Assembly (NCBI GenBank): GCA_000433515.1
Contig: FR891177.1
Coordinates: forward strand, 14,442 to 28,186
Direction of reading: 5' to 3'
Source of the DNA: Candidatus Colimorpha enterica
GTDB taxonomy: Bacteria > Bacillota > Clostridia > Oscillospirales > CAG-272
Length of the DNA: 13,745 nt
Shown here in pieces: positions 1-5,964 of the stretch. The position numbers and the translations under genes were made by a program. The notes beneath the pieces were generated by a model. It saw only the letters and a list, made by a program, of their open reading frames with translations, made no database searches and had not been told where the DNA came from. Numbering within the stretch: the stretch's first letter is position 1; each line of letters starts with the position of its first letter.

Positions 1-19
1 TATTTTCGGAGGAAAGTCA

Positions 20-679
20 ATGAATATAATTTTTCTCGGAGCTCCCGGTGCGGGTAAGGGCACGCAGGCGGAAAACGTCAGCGCACGCTACGGCATTCCC
101 GCAATCTCAACGGGCGCGATCATAAGAGAAGCGATCAAAACCGGAACCGCGATGGGTTCTGCCGCAAAGGAATATACCGACCGCGGTGCGCTTGTCCCGG
201 ACGAGGTTGTGATCGGCATTATCAAGGAAAGACTTGCGAAGGATGACTGCAGAAACGGCTTCATCCTCGACGGCTTTCCCAGAACCGTGCCTCAGGCGGA
301 AGCCCTTGACAGGATGGGCGTGAAGATCGATGCGGTCATCAGCATAGAGGTCCCCGACGAGACGATCGTTGCAAGAATGAGCGGTCGCCGTGTCTGCGCG
401 GACTGCGGTGCTTCCTACCACGTCGAATTCAAACCCTCGAAGGACGGAAAGACCTGTGATAACTGCGGAAACGAGCTTTCGACCCGCCGGGACGATTCTC
501 CCGAGGTCGTGAAGAGCCGTCTTGACACTTATCATGAGCAGACCGAGCCGCTCAAGGAATACTATGAGAAGACCGGAAAACTTAAGACCGTTGTCGGTCA
601 GGTTGAAGTGGCTGACACGACCCGCCTTACCTTTGAGGCAATCGAGGGAAAACCGGAAGAAACCGGAGCAGGCAGATAA
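20..679 (+). CDS. adk: Adenylate kinase (zinc-containing, long-LID form)
   Basis: Cytosolic enzyme interconverting ATP + AMP and 2 ADP. The 219-residue protein has the P-loop GAPGAGKGT at residues 7-15, the STG of the AMP-binding segment at 30-32 with Arg36, the FILDGFPRT motif at 81-89, and a long LID domain at about 122-160. Four cysteines (126, 129, 146, 149) in the LID form the structural zinc site typical of Gram-positive enzymes. The start is ATG at 20 with a strong SD (GGAGGAAA, 8-15). Only 3 nt separate its stop from map, so the two are co-transcribed and probably translationally coupled. In Firmicutes adk normally follows secY, which would lie just left of the window. Odd point: residue 33 is Ala where E. 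coli has Asp in STGDMLR. Identification is secure. Confidence 0.98.
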   Translation: MNIIFLGAPGAGKGTQAENVSARYGIPAISTGAIIREAIKTGTAMGSAAKEYTDRGALVPDEVVIGIIKERLAKDDCRNGFILDGFPRTVPQAEALDRMGVKIDAVISIEVPDETIVARMSGRRVCADCGASYHVEFKPSKDGKTCDNCGNELSTRRDDSPEVVKSRLDTYHEQTEPLKEYYEKTGKLKTVVGQVEVADTTRLTFEAIEGKPEETGAGR

Positions 680-682
680 TTT

Positions 683-1444
683 ATGATTCAGCTAAAGAAT
701 GCGGCACAGATCGAAAAGATGAAGGAAGCGGGAAGGATCACCGGAGAGGCGATAATTCTTGCGGGAGAGGCAGTCAGGGAAGGGGTTACCACAAAACACC
801 TTGACGATATCATCCGTCATCACATCGAAAAGTGCGGTGCAAGACCTACATTTCTCGGGTACGGCGGCTTCCCCGGAAGCGCGTGTATCTCGGTGAACGA
901 TCAGGTCATTCACGGAATCCCTTCGGCGGACGTTGTCCTGAAGGAAGGCGATATCGTGAAGATAGACGTCGGCGCGACCTATCACGGGTTCGTCGGCGAC
1001 AGCGCTAATACCTTCGGTGTGGGAAGGATCTCACCCGAGGCTCAGGCGCTTATCGACTGCACCCGCAACAGCTTTTACAAGGGCGCCGAGCAGTTCAGGG
1101 AGGGCAACCGTATCGGTGATATCGGTCATGCCGTTCAGAAATACTGTGAAGAGCGCGGCTACGGCGTGATACGCAAATATGTCGGTCACGGCGTCGGCAG
1201 AGAGCTTCACGAGGCTCCCGATGTGCCGAACTACGGTACTCCCGGGCGCGGACCGAGGCTTGTTACCGGAATGACGATCGCCATAGAGCCTATGGTGAGC
1301 GCCGGTTCGTACGAGGTGAGAGAGCTGCGCGACGGCTGGACGGTCGTCACGGCAGACGGCTCGCTTACCGCTCACTATGAGCATTCCGTTGCCCTTACCG
1401 AGGAGGGCGTGATCTTCCTCACAAGGGTGGACAGCTCGCTGTGA
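683..1444 (+). CDS. map: Methionine aminopeptidase, type I
   Basis: Removes the initiator Met from nascent proteins; cytosolic, dinuclear-metal enzyme. The 253-residue protein is the compact type Ia form with no N-terminal zinc-finger extension. All five metal ligands are visible: Asp95 (KIDVGA), Asp106 (GDSANTF), His169 (VGHGVGRELHE), Glu202 (IEPM) and Glu233 (YEHS). The active-site His77 and His176 are also present. Each is two less than the E. coli number. The start is ATG at 683, 3 nt after the adk stop; the end of adk supplies the purine-rich upstream sequence (GGAGCAGG, 665-672). It is followed by a 35-nt gap carrying the infA ribosome binding site. The position between adk and infA is the classical arrangement in Firmicutes. 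Confidence 0.98.
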   Translation: MIQLKNAAQIEKMKEAGRITGEAIILAGEAVREGVTTKHLDDIIRHHIEKCGARPTFLGYGGFPGSACISVNDQVIHGIPSADVVLKEGDIVKIDVGATYHGFVGDSANTFGVGRISPEAQALIDCTRNSFYKGAEQFREGNRIGDIGHAVQKYCEERGYGVIRKYVGHGVGRELHEAPDVPNYGTPGRGPRLVTGMTIAIEPMVSAGSYEVRELRDGWTVVTADGSLTAHYEHSVALTEEGVIFLTRVDSSL

Positions 1445-1479
1445 TGACAGTCAATCATAAATTTTAAGGAGGGATTCTT

Positions 1480-1698
1480 CTGCCTAAGGATGACGTTGTG
1501 GAGTTCGAGGGGGTAGTCCTTGAGTCACTGCCGAATGCACACTTCAAGGTTCAGCTGCCCAACGGACACATTGTTAATGCCCATATTTCGGGAAAACTCA
1601 GAATGAACTATATATGGATACTGCCGGGCGACAAGGTAACTGTCGAGGTATCTGTGTACGACCTCACAAAGGGGCGTATAACCTGGCGTGCCAAATAA
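1480..1698 (+). CDS. infA: Translation initiation factor IF-1, apparently starting at CTG
   Basis: Small OB-fold protein that binds the 30S A site and cooperates with IF2 and IF3 in start-site selection. The full 72-residue family length is recovered only if translation starts at CTG 1480-1482. That gives (M)PKDDVVEFEGVVLE, which aligns end to end with E. coli IF1 (MAKEDNIEMQGTVLE). An almost perfect SD (AAGGAGG, 1466-1472) lies 7 nt before this CTG. The first conventional in-frame start, GTG at 1498, would remove six conserved residues and would sit 25 nt from the SD. An in-frame ATT at 1474 is too close to the SD. The motif NGHIVNAHISGKLRMNYI is present at 28-45. Odd point: Trp46 replaces the usual Arg in NYIRIL. 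It is followed by rpmJ after 18 nt. Gene identity is certain; the CTG start is strongly supported but inferred. Confidence 0.93.
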   Translation: MPKDDVVEFEGVVLESLPNAHFKVQLPNGHIVNAHISGKLRMNYIWILPGDKVTVEVSVYDLTKGRITWRAK

Positions 1699-1716
1699 GA
1701 AAGGAATGGTACAATA

Positions 1717-1830
1717 ATGAAGGTAAAGCCATCCGTTAAGAAGATTTGCGAAAAGTGCAAAATTATAAAACGCAAGGGCAGGATCATGGTGATCTGCGAA
1801 AACCCTAAGCACAAGCAGAGACAGGGTTAA
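1717..1830 (+). CDS. rpmJ: Ribosomal protein bL36, zinc-binding form
   Basis: Small protein of the large ribosomal subunit. The 37-residue product MKVKPSVKKICEKCKIIKRK... ends in NPKHKQRQG and matches the family length exactly. The C-C-C-H zinc site is complete (Cys11, Cys14, Cys27, His32), so this is the zinc-dependent (C+) paralogue. The start is ATG 1717-1719 with AAGGA at 1701-1705, a somewhat long 11-nt spacing. A closer ATG at 1706 is followed by a stop after three codons. The gene lies between infA and rpsM, its usual place in Firmicutes. There is 16 nt to rpsM. Confidence 0.97.
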   Translation: MKVKPSVKKICEKCKIIKRKGRIMVICENPKHKQRQG

Positions 1831-1846
1831 GAAAGGAGATAGATTT

Positions 1847-2215
1847 ATGGCTCGTATAGCAGGTGTTGATATTCCGAACGCAAAGCGCGTCGAAATAGCA
1901 CTCACATATATATACGGAATCGGCAGAACCAGCGCGAACAAGATTCTTGCTGCAACCGGGATAAGCCCCGATACCCGCGCGAAGGATCTGACCGAGGATG
2001 AAGTGGCTAAGCTCCGTGAGGAGATCGAAAACCACTACCATGTTGAGGGTGATCTCCGCCGCGAAGTCGGTATGGACATCAAGAGAATGGTCGAGATCAA
2101 CTGCTACCGCGGAATCAGACACAGAAAGGGTCTTCCGGTAAGAGGTCAGAGAACAAAGACCAATGCCAGAACCCGTAAAGGTCCCGCAAAGACTATCGCT
2201 AACAAGAAGAAGTAA
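1847..2215 (+). CDS. rpsM: Ribosomal protein uS13
   Basis: Protein of the 30S head that contacts 16S rRNA, the 50S subunit (bridge B1) and, through its tail, P-site tRNA. The 122-residue product has the typical N-terminus MARIAGVDIP, the helix-two-turn-helix segment YIYGIGRTSANKIL at 21-34, the signature RGIRHRKGLPVRGQRTKTNA at 88-107 and a basic C-terminal tail ending in three Lys. A near-perfect SD (GAAAGGAGAT, 1831-1840) lies 6 nt before the ATG. It starts the rpsM-rpsK-rpsD-rpoA-rplQ block. Length and sequence are ordinary for Firmicutes. Confidence 0.99.
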   Translation: MARIAGVDIPNAKRVEIALTYIYGIGRTSANKILAATGISPDTRAKDLTEDEVAKLREEIENHYHVEGDLRREVGMDIKRMVEINCYRGIRHRKGLPVRGQRTKTNARTRKGPAKTIANKKK

Positions 2216-2233
2216 TTAAGGGGTGAAACATTA

Positions 2234-2638
2234 ATGGCAGCACAGTCTAATACGGCTAAGAAAGTCGTAAGAAAACGCCGCGAGCGTAAAAACGTTGAAA
2301 AGGGTCAGGTCCATATCCAGGCAACCTTCAACAATACGATCGTAACGATAACCGATATGGCAGGCAACGCTATATCTTGGGCTTCCGCCGGCGAACTCGG
2401 TTTCAAGGGTTCGAGAAAGTCCACTCCCTTTGCGGCTCAGAGCGCATCTGAAACCGCAGCAAAGCTCGCTGTTGACCACGGCATGAAGACCGTTGAGGTC
2501 TATGTCAAGGGTCCGGGGTCCGGAAGAGAATCCGCGATCCGCGCACTTGCGTCGGCAGGCCTTTCCGTTGAGATGATCAAGGACGTTACTCCCATTCCTC
2601 ACAACGGATGCAGACCGCCGAAACGCAGAAGAGTTTAA
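2234..2638 (+). CDS. rpsK: Ribosomal protein uS11
   Basis: Protein of the 30S platform that binds 16S rRNA near the E site. The 134-residue product has a basic N-terminus (KKVVRKRRERKN, 9-20), the core motif GPGSGRESAIRAL at 93-105 and the near-invariant end DVTPIPHNGCRPPKRRRV. The His-Asn-Gly at 123-125 corresponds to the site where E. coli S11 carries an isoaspartyl residue (family knowledge). The SD-like AAGGGGTG (2218-2225) is 8 nt before the ATG. The gap to rpsM is 18 nt and to rpsD 30 nt, consistent with a single transcript. Confidence 0.99.
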   Translation: MAAQSNTAKKVVRKRRERKNVEKGQVHIQATFNNTIVTITDMAGNAISWASAGELGFKGSRKSTPFAAQSASETAAKLAVDHGMKTVEVYVKGPGSGRESAIRALASAGLSVEMIKDVTPIPHNGCRPPKRRRV

Positions 2639-2668
2639 TGGCTCAAATACAGCAGGAGGAAATATAAC

Positions 2669-3295
2669 ATGGCAAGATATACTGGATCTGTGTGCAGACT
2701 CTGCCGCAGAGAAGGAACCAAGCTCTTTCTTAAAGGCGACCGCTGCCTTTCCGGAAAGTGCGCTCTCGAGAAGCGCCCGAATGTTCCCGGTCAGCATGGC
2801 GCAGGAAGAAAGAATGTAAAGGAATACGGTCTTCAGCTCCGCGAGAAGCAGAAGGCAAAGAGATACTACGGGGTTCTTGAGAGTCAGTTCAAGGGCTACT
2901 TTGAAAAGGCAGACAAAACCGAGGGCGTTACCGGTGAAAACCTTCTCAGCCTTCTTGAGCGCCGCCTTGACAACGTGGTTTACAGAATCGGACTTGCAGA
3001 CAGCCGTAAGGAAGCCCGTCAGTTTGTTACTCACGGTCATTTCAGACTCAACGGCAAAAAGGTCACAATTCCTTCTCTCATCGTCCGTGCAGGCGACGTG
3101 ATCACTCTTCGCGAGGAGAGCCGTTCTTCCGAGAAATTCAAGAATCTCATCGAAGCTCTTGATACCCGCATCACTCCCAAGTGGATCGAGCTTGACAAGG
3201 CTCAGGTCGTTGCTAAGGTTGCTGCTCTGCCGGCAAGAGACGATGTTGACTTCCCGTTCGAGGAGCACCTTATCGTCGAGCTTTACTCGAAATAA
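2669..3295 (+). CDS. rpsD: Ribosomal protein uS4, zinc-binding form
   Basis: Primary 16S rRNA-binding protein that nucleates assembly of the 30S body. In many bacteria it is also the translational repressor of its own operon. The 208-residue product has a zinc knuckle, Cys9-x2-Cys12-x13-Cys26-x4-Cys31, which is the C+ form. The S4 RNA-binding domain covers about 97-159 (LERRLDNVVYRIGLA, HGHFRLNGKKV). The C-terminus ends in LIVELYSK. The start is ATG with SD AGGAGGA (2654-2660). It is followed by an 89-nt gap before rpoA that can fold into a pseudoknot-like structure. Because S4 itself is a known RNA-binding autoregulator, this is of interest. Confidence 0.99.
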   Translation: MARYTGSVCRLCRREGTKLFLKGDRCLSGKCALEKRPNVPGQHGAGRKNVKEYGLQLREKQKAKRYYGVLESQFKGYFEKADKTEGVTGENLLSLLERRLDNVVYRIGLADSRKEARQFVTHGHFRLNGKKVTIPSLIVRAGDVITLREESRSSEKFKNLIEALDTRITPKWIELDKAQVVAKVAALPARDDVDFPFEEHLIVELYSK

Positions 3296-3296
3296 T

Positions 3297-3345
3297 ACAC
3301 CCGCAGCCGTTTTCGTGCTTCCGGGTGTCCGGATGAGTAAACGGC
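3297..3345 (+). promoter_or_regulatory. Candidate H-type pseudoknot in the rpsD-rpoA gap
   Basis: Two perfect 7-bp helices can be drawn in pseudoknot order. Stem 1 pairs 3297-3303 (ACACCCG) with 3322-3328 (CGGGTGT). Stem 2 pairs 3306-3312 (GCCGTTT), inside the loop of stem 1, with 3339-3345 (AAACGGC). The connecting loops are 2, 9 and 10 nt, which is sterically plausible. The structure begins right after the rpsD stop and ends 25 nt before the rpoA SD (AGGAGGG, 3371-3377). There is no U-tract, so it is not an intrinsic terminator. S4 controls alpha-operon mRNA through a pseudoknot in E. coli, but that one sits upstream of rpsM. A role here is inference. Confidence 0.45.
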
Positions 3346-3384
3346 AACTGATTTGTTTCCAGAATAAAACAGGAGGGTACCCTA

Positions 3385-4335
3385 ATGATAGAAATAGAAA
3401 AGCCAAACATCGCCACTGTCAACCTCAGCGAGGACGGACGGAGCGGCAAGTTCATAATCGAGCCGCTTGAAAGAGGCTACGGCACCACTCTCGGCAATTC
3501 GCTACGCAGGGTTCTGCTCAGCTCTCTCCCCGGTGTTGCTGTGACGTGTATCAAGATCGACGGTGTTCTTCATGAGATATCGACGATCCCCGGCGTCAAG
3601 GAGGATGTTCCGGAAATTGTCCTTAATGTCAAGGGCATTACCGCGAAGCTCCATTCAGACGGGCCGAAGACTGTTGTCCTCGACGTAACAGGTCCCTGCA
3701 AGGCTACGGCAGGAGACATCAAGCAGGATGCAGATCTTGAAATCCTTAACCCCGACCTTCATATCGCGACTGTAAGCGAAAACACGCGCTTCTATATGGA
3801 GCTGACCTTCAATCACGGACGCGGATATGTTTCTCAGGAAAAGAACAAACTCAACAATCAGCCGGCGATAGGCATTATCTATACCGATTCGATATACACA
3901 CCGGTATATAATGTCAGCTACAGCGTCGAGAATACCCGTGTCGGCAGCAATACCGATTACGACAAGCTCACACTTGAGGTTCTTACAAACGGAACCATCT
4001 CGGCGAAGGAAGCTGTTTCGCTCGCAGCCAAGATTCTCAACGACCATCTCAACTTGTTCGTTAACCTCTCCGACGAGGCCAAGAACACGGAGATCATGAT
4101 TGAAAGCAAAGAGACTGTCAAGGAAAAGGTTCTTGAGATGACCATTGAGGAGCTTGACATGTCTGTCCGCAGCTTCAATTGTCTGAAGCGCGCAGGCATT
4201 GATACGGTAGAGGATCTTATAAACAAGACCGAAGAAGACATGATAAAGGTCAGAAACCTCGGAAAGAAGTCGCTCGAAGAGGTTATCCAGAAGCTTCATT
4301 CTCTCGGACTTGATCTCAAGAGGGACGTAGAGTAA
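3385..4335 (+). CDS. rpoA: DNA-directed RNA polymerase subunit alpha
   Basis: Dimeric scaffold for assembling core RNA polymerase. Its C-terminal domain contacts UP elements and activators. The 316-residue product has the N-terminal domain at about 1-230, including the signature RGYGTTLGNSLRRVLLSSLPG at 30-50, a flexible linker at about 231-250, and a C-terminal domain at about 251-316. The DNA-binding residues known from E. coli (Arg265, Asn268, Cys269, Gly296, Lys298, Ser299) are all present here as Arg262, Asn265, Cys266, Gly293, Lys295 and Ser296. UP-element recognition is therefore expected to be intact. The ATG is preceded by SD AGGAGGG (3371-3377). It is flanked by the two longest gaps of the operon, 89 nt before and 94 nt after, both structured. 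Confidence 0.99.
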   Translation: MIEIEKPNIATVNLSEDGRSGKFIIEPLERGYGTTLGNSLRRVLLSSLPGVAVTCIKIDGVLHEISTIPGVKEDVPEIVLNVKGITAKLHSDGPKTVVLDVTGPCKATAGDIKQDADLEILNPDLHIATVSENTRFYMELTFNHGRGYVSQEKNKLNNQPAIGIIYTDSIYTPVYNVSYSVENTRVGSNTDYDKLTLEVLTNGTISAKEAVSLAAKILNDHLNLFVNLSDEAKNTEIMIESKETVKEKVLEMTIEELDMSVRSFNCLKRAGIDTVEDLINKTEEDMIKVRNLGKKSLEEVIQKLHSLGLDLKRDVE

Positions 4336-4343
4336 GCTGAGTC

Positions 4344-4400
4344 CCGGTACTGAATGACCGGACTAAGCCGAAGAACGGCTCGACCCTGAAACAGAGCCGT
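4344..4400 (+). promoter_or_regulatory. Competing hairpins in the rpoA-rplQ gap
   Basis: The 94-nt gap holds three possible stems. (a) CCGGT 4344-4348 pairs with ACCGG 4357-4361. (b) AGCCG 4366-4370 pairs with CGGCT 4376-4380 (5-nt loop). (c) ACGGCTC 4375-4381 pairs with GAGCCGT 4394-4400 (12-nt loop). Stems b and c share the segment 4376-4380 and cannot form together, the layout of a two-state RNA switch. Stem c ends 15 nt before the rplQ SD (GGGAGGT, 4416-4422). No U-run follows, so regulation, if any, would be at translation or mRNA processing. Pairings are seen in the sequence; function is inference. Confidence 0.4.
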
Positions 4401-4429
4401 GCTAACAGAATAACTGGGAGGTATTTGAA

Positions 4430-4912
4430 ATGCCAGGAACAAGAAAACTCGGCAGAACTACCGATAACCGTATGGCTATGCTCCGCGGTATGGTAACTCT
4501 TCTGCTTGAGACAGGTAAAGTCGATACGACTGTTACAAGAGCAAAAGAAGTGCGTTGCCTTGCCGAGAAAATGATCACTCTCGGAAAGAAGAATACGCTT
4601 GCATCCCGCCGTCAGGCACTTGCATTCATCACAAAGGAGGACGTCGTCAAGAAGTTGTTTGACGTCATCACTCCCGAGAATGCCGCAAGAAACGGCGGTT
4701 ACACCGCAATCTACAAGCTCGGTCCCCGCAGAGGCGACGGCGCAGAAATGGCGCGTATAGTCCTTCTCTCCGAGGCTGAGAAGGCTGCTGCCGAAAAGGC
4801 TTCCAAGAAGAAGTCAAAGAAGAAGGCCGCCAAGGCGGAAAAGCCTGCCGAGGCTCCCGCAGCCGAGACAAAGGCTCCCGCTGAGGAAGAGAAGACCGAA
4901 GCGGCTGAGTGA
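4430..4912 (+). CDS. rplQ: Ribosomal protein bL17 with Lys/Ala/Glu-rich C-terminal tail
   Basis: Protein of the large ribosomal subunit near the exit-tunnel side. Residues 1-115 are the normal L17 core (GTRKLGRTTDNRMAMLRGMV; NGGYTAIYKLGPRRGDGAEMARIVLL). Residues 116-160 are an added low-complexity tail: first Lys-rich (KASKKKSKKKAAKAEK), then Ala/Pro/Glu-rich and acidic to the end. E. coli and B. subtilis L17 are about 120-127 residues, so the tail is extra. It is probably disordered. The SD is GGGAGGT (4416-4422). This is the last gene of the operon, followed after about 45 nt by a strong terminator. No ECF-transporter genes follow, unlike the order common in Bacilli. Confidence 0.98.
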   Translation: MPGTRKLGRTTDNRMAMLRGMVTLLLETGKVDTTVTRAKEVRCLAEKMITLGKKNTLASRRQALAFITKEDVVKKLFDVITPENAARNGGYTAIYKLGPRRGDGAEMARIVLLSEAEKAAAEKASKKKSKKKAAKAEKPAEAPAAETKAPAEEEKTEAAE

Positions 4913-4956
4913 TCAGCGCCTTGACTGTGACAAAATCACGGTGACATAAAAACAAA

Positions 4957-4994
4957 CCCGCTCTCGGAAATGAGGGCGGGCAGTTTTTTGTTTT
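4957..4994. terminator. Bidirectional intrinsic terminator between rplQ and mscS
   Basis: A 9-bp stem, CCCGCTCTC (4957-4965) with GAGGGCGGG (4972-4980), has one G-T wobble and a 6-nt loop. It is followed on the + strand by CAGTTTTTTGTTTT. On the - strand the same stem is followed by TTTGTTTTT. It therefore ends both the ribosomal operon and the convergent mscS transcript, whose stop is 20 nt away. Confidence 0.93.
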
Positions 4995-4999
4995 GCGGC

Positions 5000-5809
5000 T
5001 TATTGCTTTATGTGAACATCAAGCTGATTGAAGGGAATGGAGATGCCGTTTTCGTCAAGGGCGGCTTTGATCTGCTCGGTAAGGTCGAATTTCAGGTTCC
5101 AGAAGTCTCCGGCGAGGCACCAGACGCGCAGGGTGAAATTGAGCGATGAGGAATCGAGCTGTGTCAGGCGGACGAAGGGTGCGGGGTCGGTCAGAACCGA
5201 TGGGTGTGCGGCGGCGGTTTTCATGATAAGTGACTTGACTGTCTCTGTATCTGAGGAATAAGCGACCTGAAAAACTATGTCAAGGCGTCGGTTTTCTTCC
5301 CGTGAGTAGTTTACGATAGTGCCGGTCGTCAGATTGGAATTCGGAACCGTTATGTGACGGTTATCGGGGGTCACGAGAGTGGTATAGAATATGCCGAGAT
5401 CGGTCACCGAGCCGGAGATGCTGCCGCATTCGATATAATCACCGAGCTTCATCGGCTTCATGACAAGCAGAACGATTCCGCTTGCGAGGTTTGAAAGTGC
5501 GCCCTGCAATGCAAGAGCGACAGCGGCGCCTGCCGAGCCTATTACGGCGATGATCGATGCCATCGGAACGCCGAGAATGCCGACGATCGTTATCAGCATT
5601 ATGACGTAAAGAGCTGTCTTTACGGTATTTTCGATGAAGCTTCGTGCCGTTGGGTCAAACGGGTGCTTTTTCGTTCCGGCAGGGAAGTGCTTCATCAGCA
5701 GCTTTATCAGCCATCTGCCGATGAAAAAGACGAGTGCTGCGCCAAGCAGTTTGAATGCAATGTCAACGCAGGCAGAGGATAATGTTGCAAAAAAAGATTG
5801 CCAGTCCAT
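5000..5809 (-). CDS. mscS: Small-conductance mechanosensitive channel, MscS family
   Basis: Heptameric inner-membrane channel that opens under membrane tension to release osmolytes on hypo-osmotic shock. The chosen start is ATG at 5809 (MDWQSFFATL), with AAAGGA seven nt upstream; an upstream GTG at 5896 lacks an SD. The 269-residue protein has TM1 about 17-39, TM2 about 62-83 and the Gly/Ala-rich pore helix TM3 at about 84-117 (IGSAGAAVALALQGALSNLA). The beta domain follows (PMKLGDYIE, VPNSNL, VNYSREENRR) and the C-terminal alpha/beta domain ends near NQLDVHIKQ. It aligns with E. coli MscS over nearly its whole length. Compared with E. coli, the Leu105 pore-seal position is Ala95 and the Leu109 position is Leu99. 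It is transcribed from its own consensus promoter, divergently from the VanY gene. Confidence 0.95.
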   Translation of the reverse strand: MDWQSFFATLSSACVDIAFKLLGAALVFFIGRWLIKLLMKHFPAGTKKHPFDPTARSFIENTVKTALYVIMLITIVGILGVPMASIIAVIGSAGAAVALALQGALSNLASGIVLLVMKPMKLGDYIECGSISGSVTDLGIFYTTLVTPDNRHITVPNSNLTTGTIVNYSREENRRLDIVFQVAYSSDTETVKSLIMKTAAAHPSVLTDPAPFVRLTQLDSSSLNFTLRVWCLAGDFWNLKFDLTEQIKAALDENGISIPFNQLDVHIKQ

Positions 5810-5846
5810 TTTTTCTGTCCTTTCACAGGGGGATATGAATATGAAT

Positions 5847-5875
5847 ATTATAGACCTGAGACGGGGAGAAGTCAA
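5847..5875 (-). promoter_or_regulatory. Sigma-A promoter of mscS
   Basis: Read on the minus strand, the -35 box TTGACT (5870-5875) is followed by a 17-nt spacer and a perfect -10 box TATAAT (5847-5852). This predicts transcription start near 5840, about 30 nt before the mscS ATG. It is one of the strongest consensus promoters in the window. Confidence 0.88.
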
Positions 5876-5918
5876 GATTTTACCGCAAATTTTCACGGTG
5901 TTAATAAAACGTTGAAAA

Positions 5919-5940
5919 TTTCGGTATATACTTTCGGTAT
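5919..5940 (+). repeat. 9-bp direct repeat upstream of the VanY-type gene
   Basis: TTTCGGTAT occurs at 5919-5927 and again at 5932-5940, start-to-start distance 13 bp, ending 11 bp before the SD of the VanY gene. TTGAAA (5912-5917) and TATACT (5927-5932) are promoter-like but not correctly spaced with each other. The promoter of this gene is therefore unclear, and the repeat may be an activator or repressor site. Function is not established. Confidence 0.35.
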
Positions 5941-5964
5941 CTGAGACTGTCAGGAGGGACGGCT

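Noticed and set aside
1706..1717. Three-codon ATG-GTA-CAA-TAA micro-ORF whose stop overlaps the rpmJ start codon
   Set aside because: The only SD (AAGGA) directly abuts this ATG, too close for initiation. The spacing to the rpmJ ATG is workable, so it is probably chance.
2231..3406. A 391-codon open frame on the minus strand across rpsK and rpsD
   Set aside because: It lies wholly antisense to two unmistakable ribosomal protein genes, has no SD, and has a composition typical of shadow frames; kept out of the annotation.
4921..4950. TTGACT followed by an A/T-rich -10-like stretch after rplQ
   Set aside because: The best -10 match (CATAAA) is weak, and any transcript would run straight into the terminator at 4957 and then antisense to mscS.
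5810..5896. N-terminal extension of MscS to a GTG at 5896
   Set aside because: It would include the promoter -10/-35 region and lacks an SD. ATG 5809 has a good SD and gives the normal MscS N-terminus.
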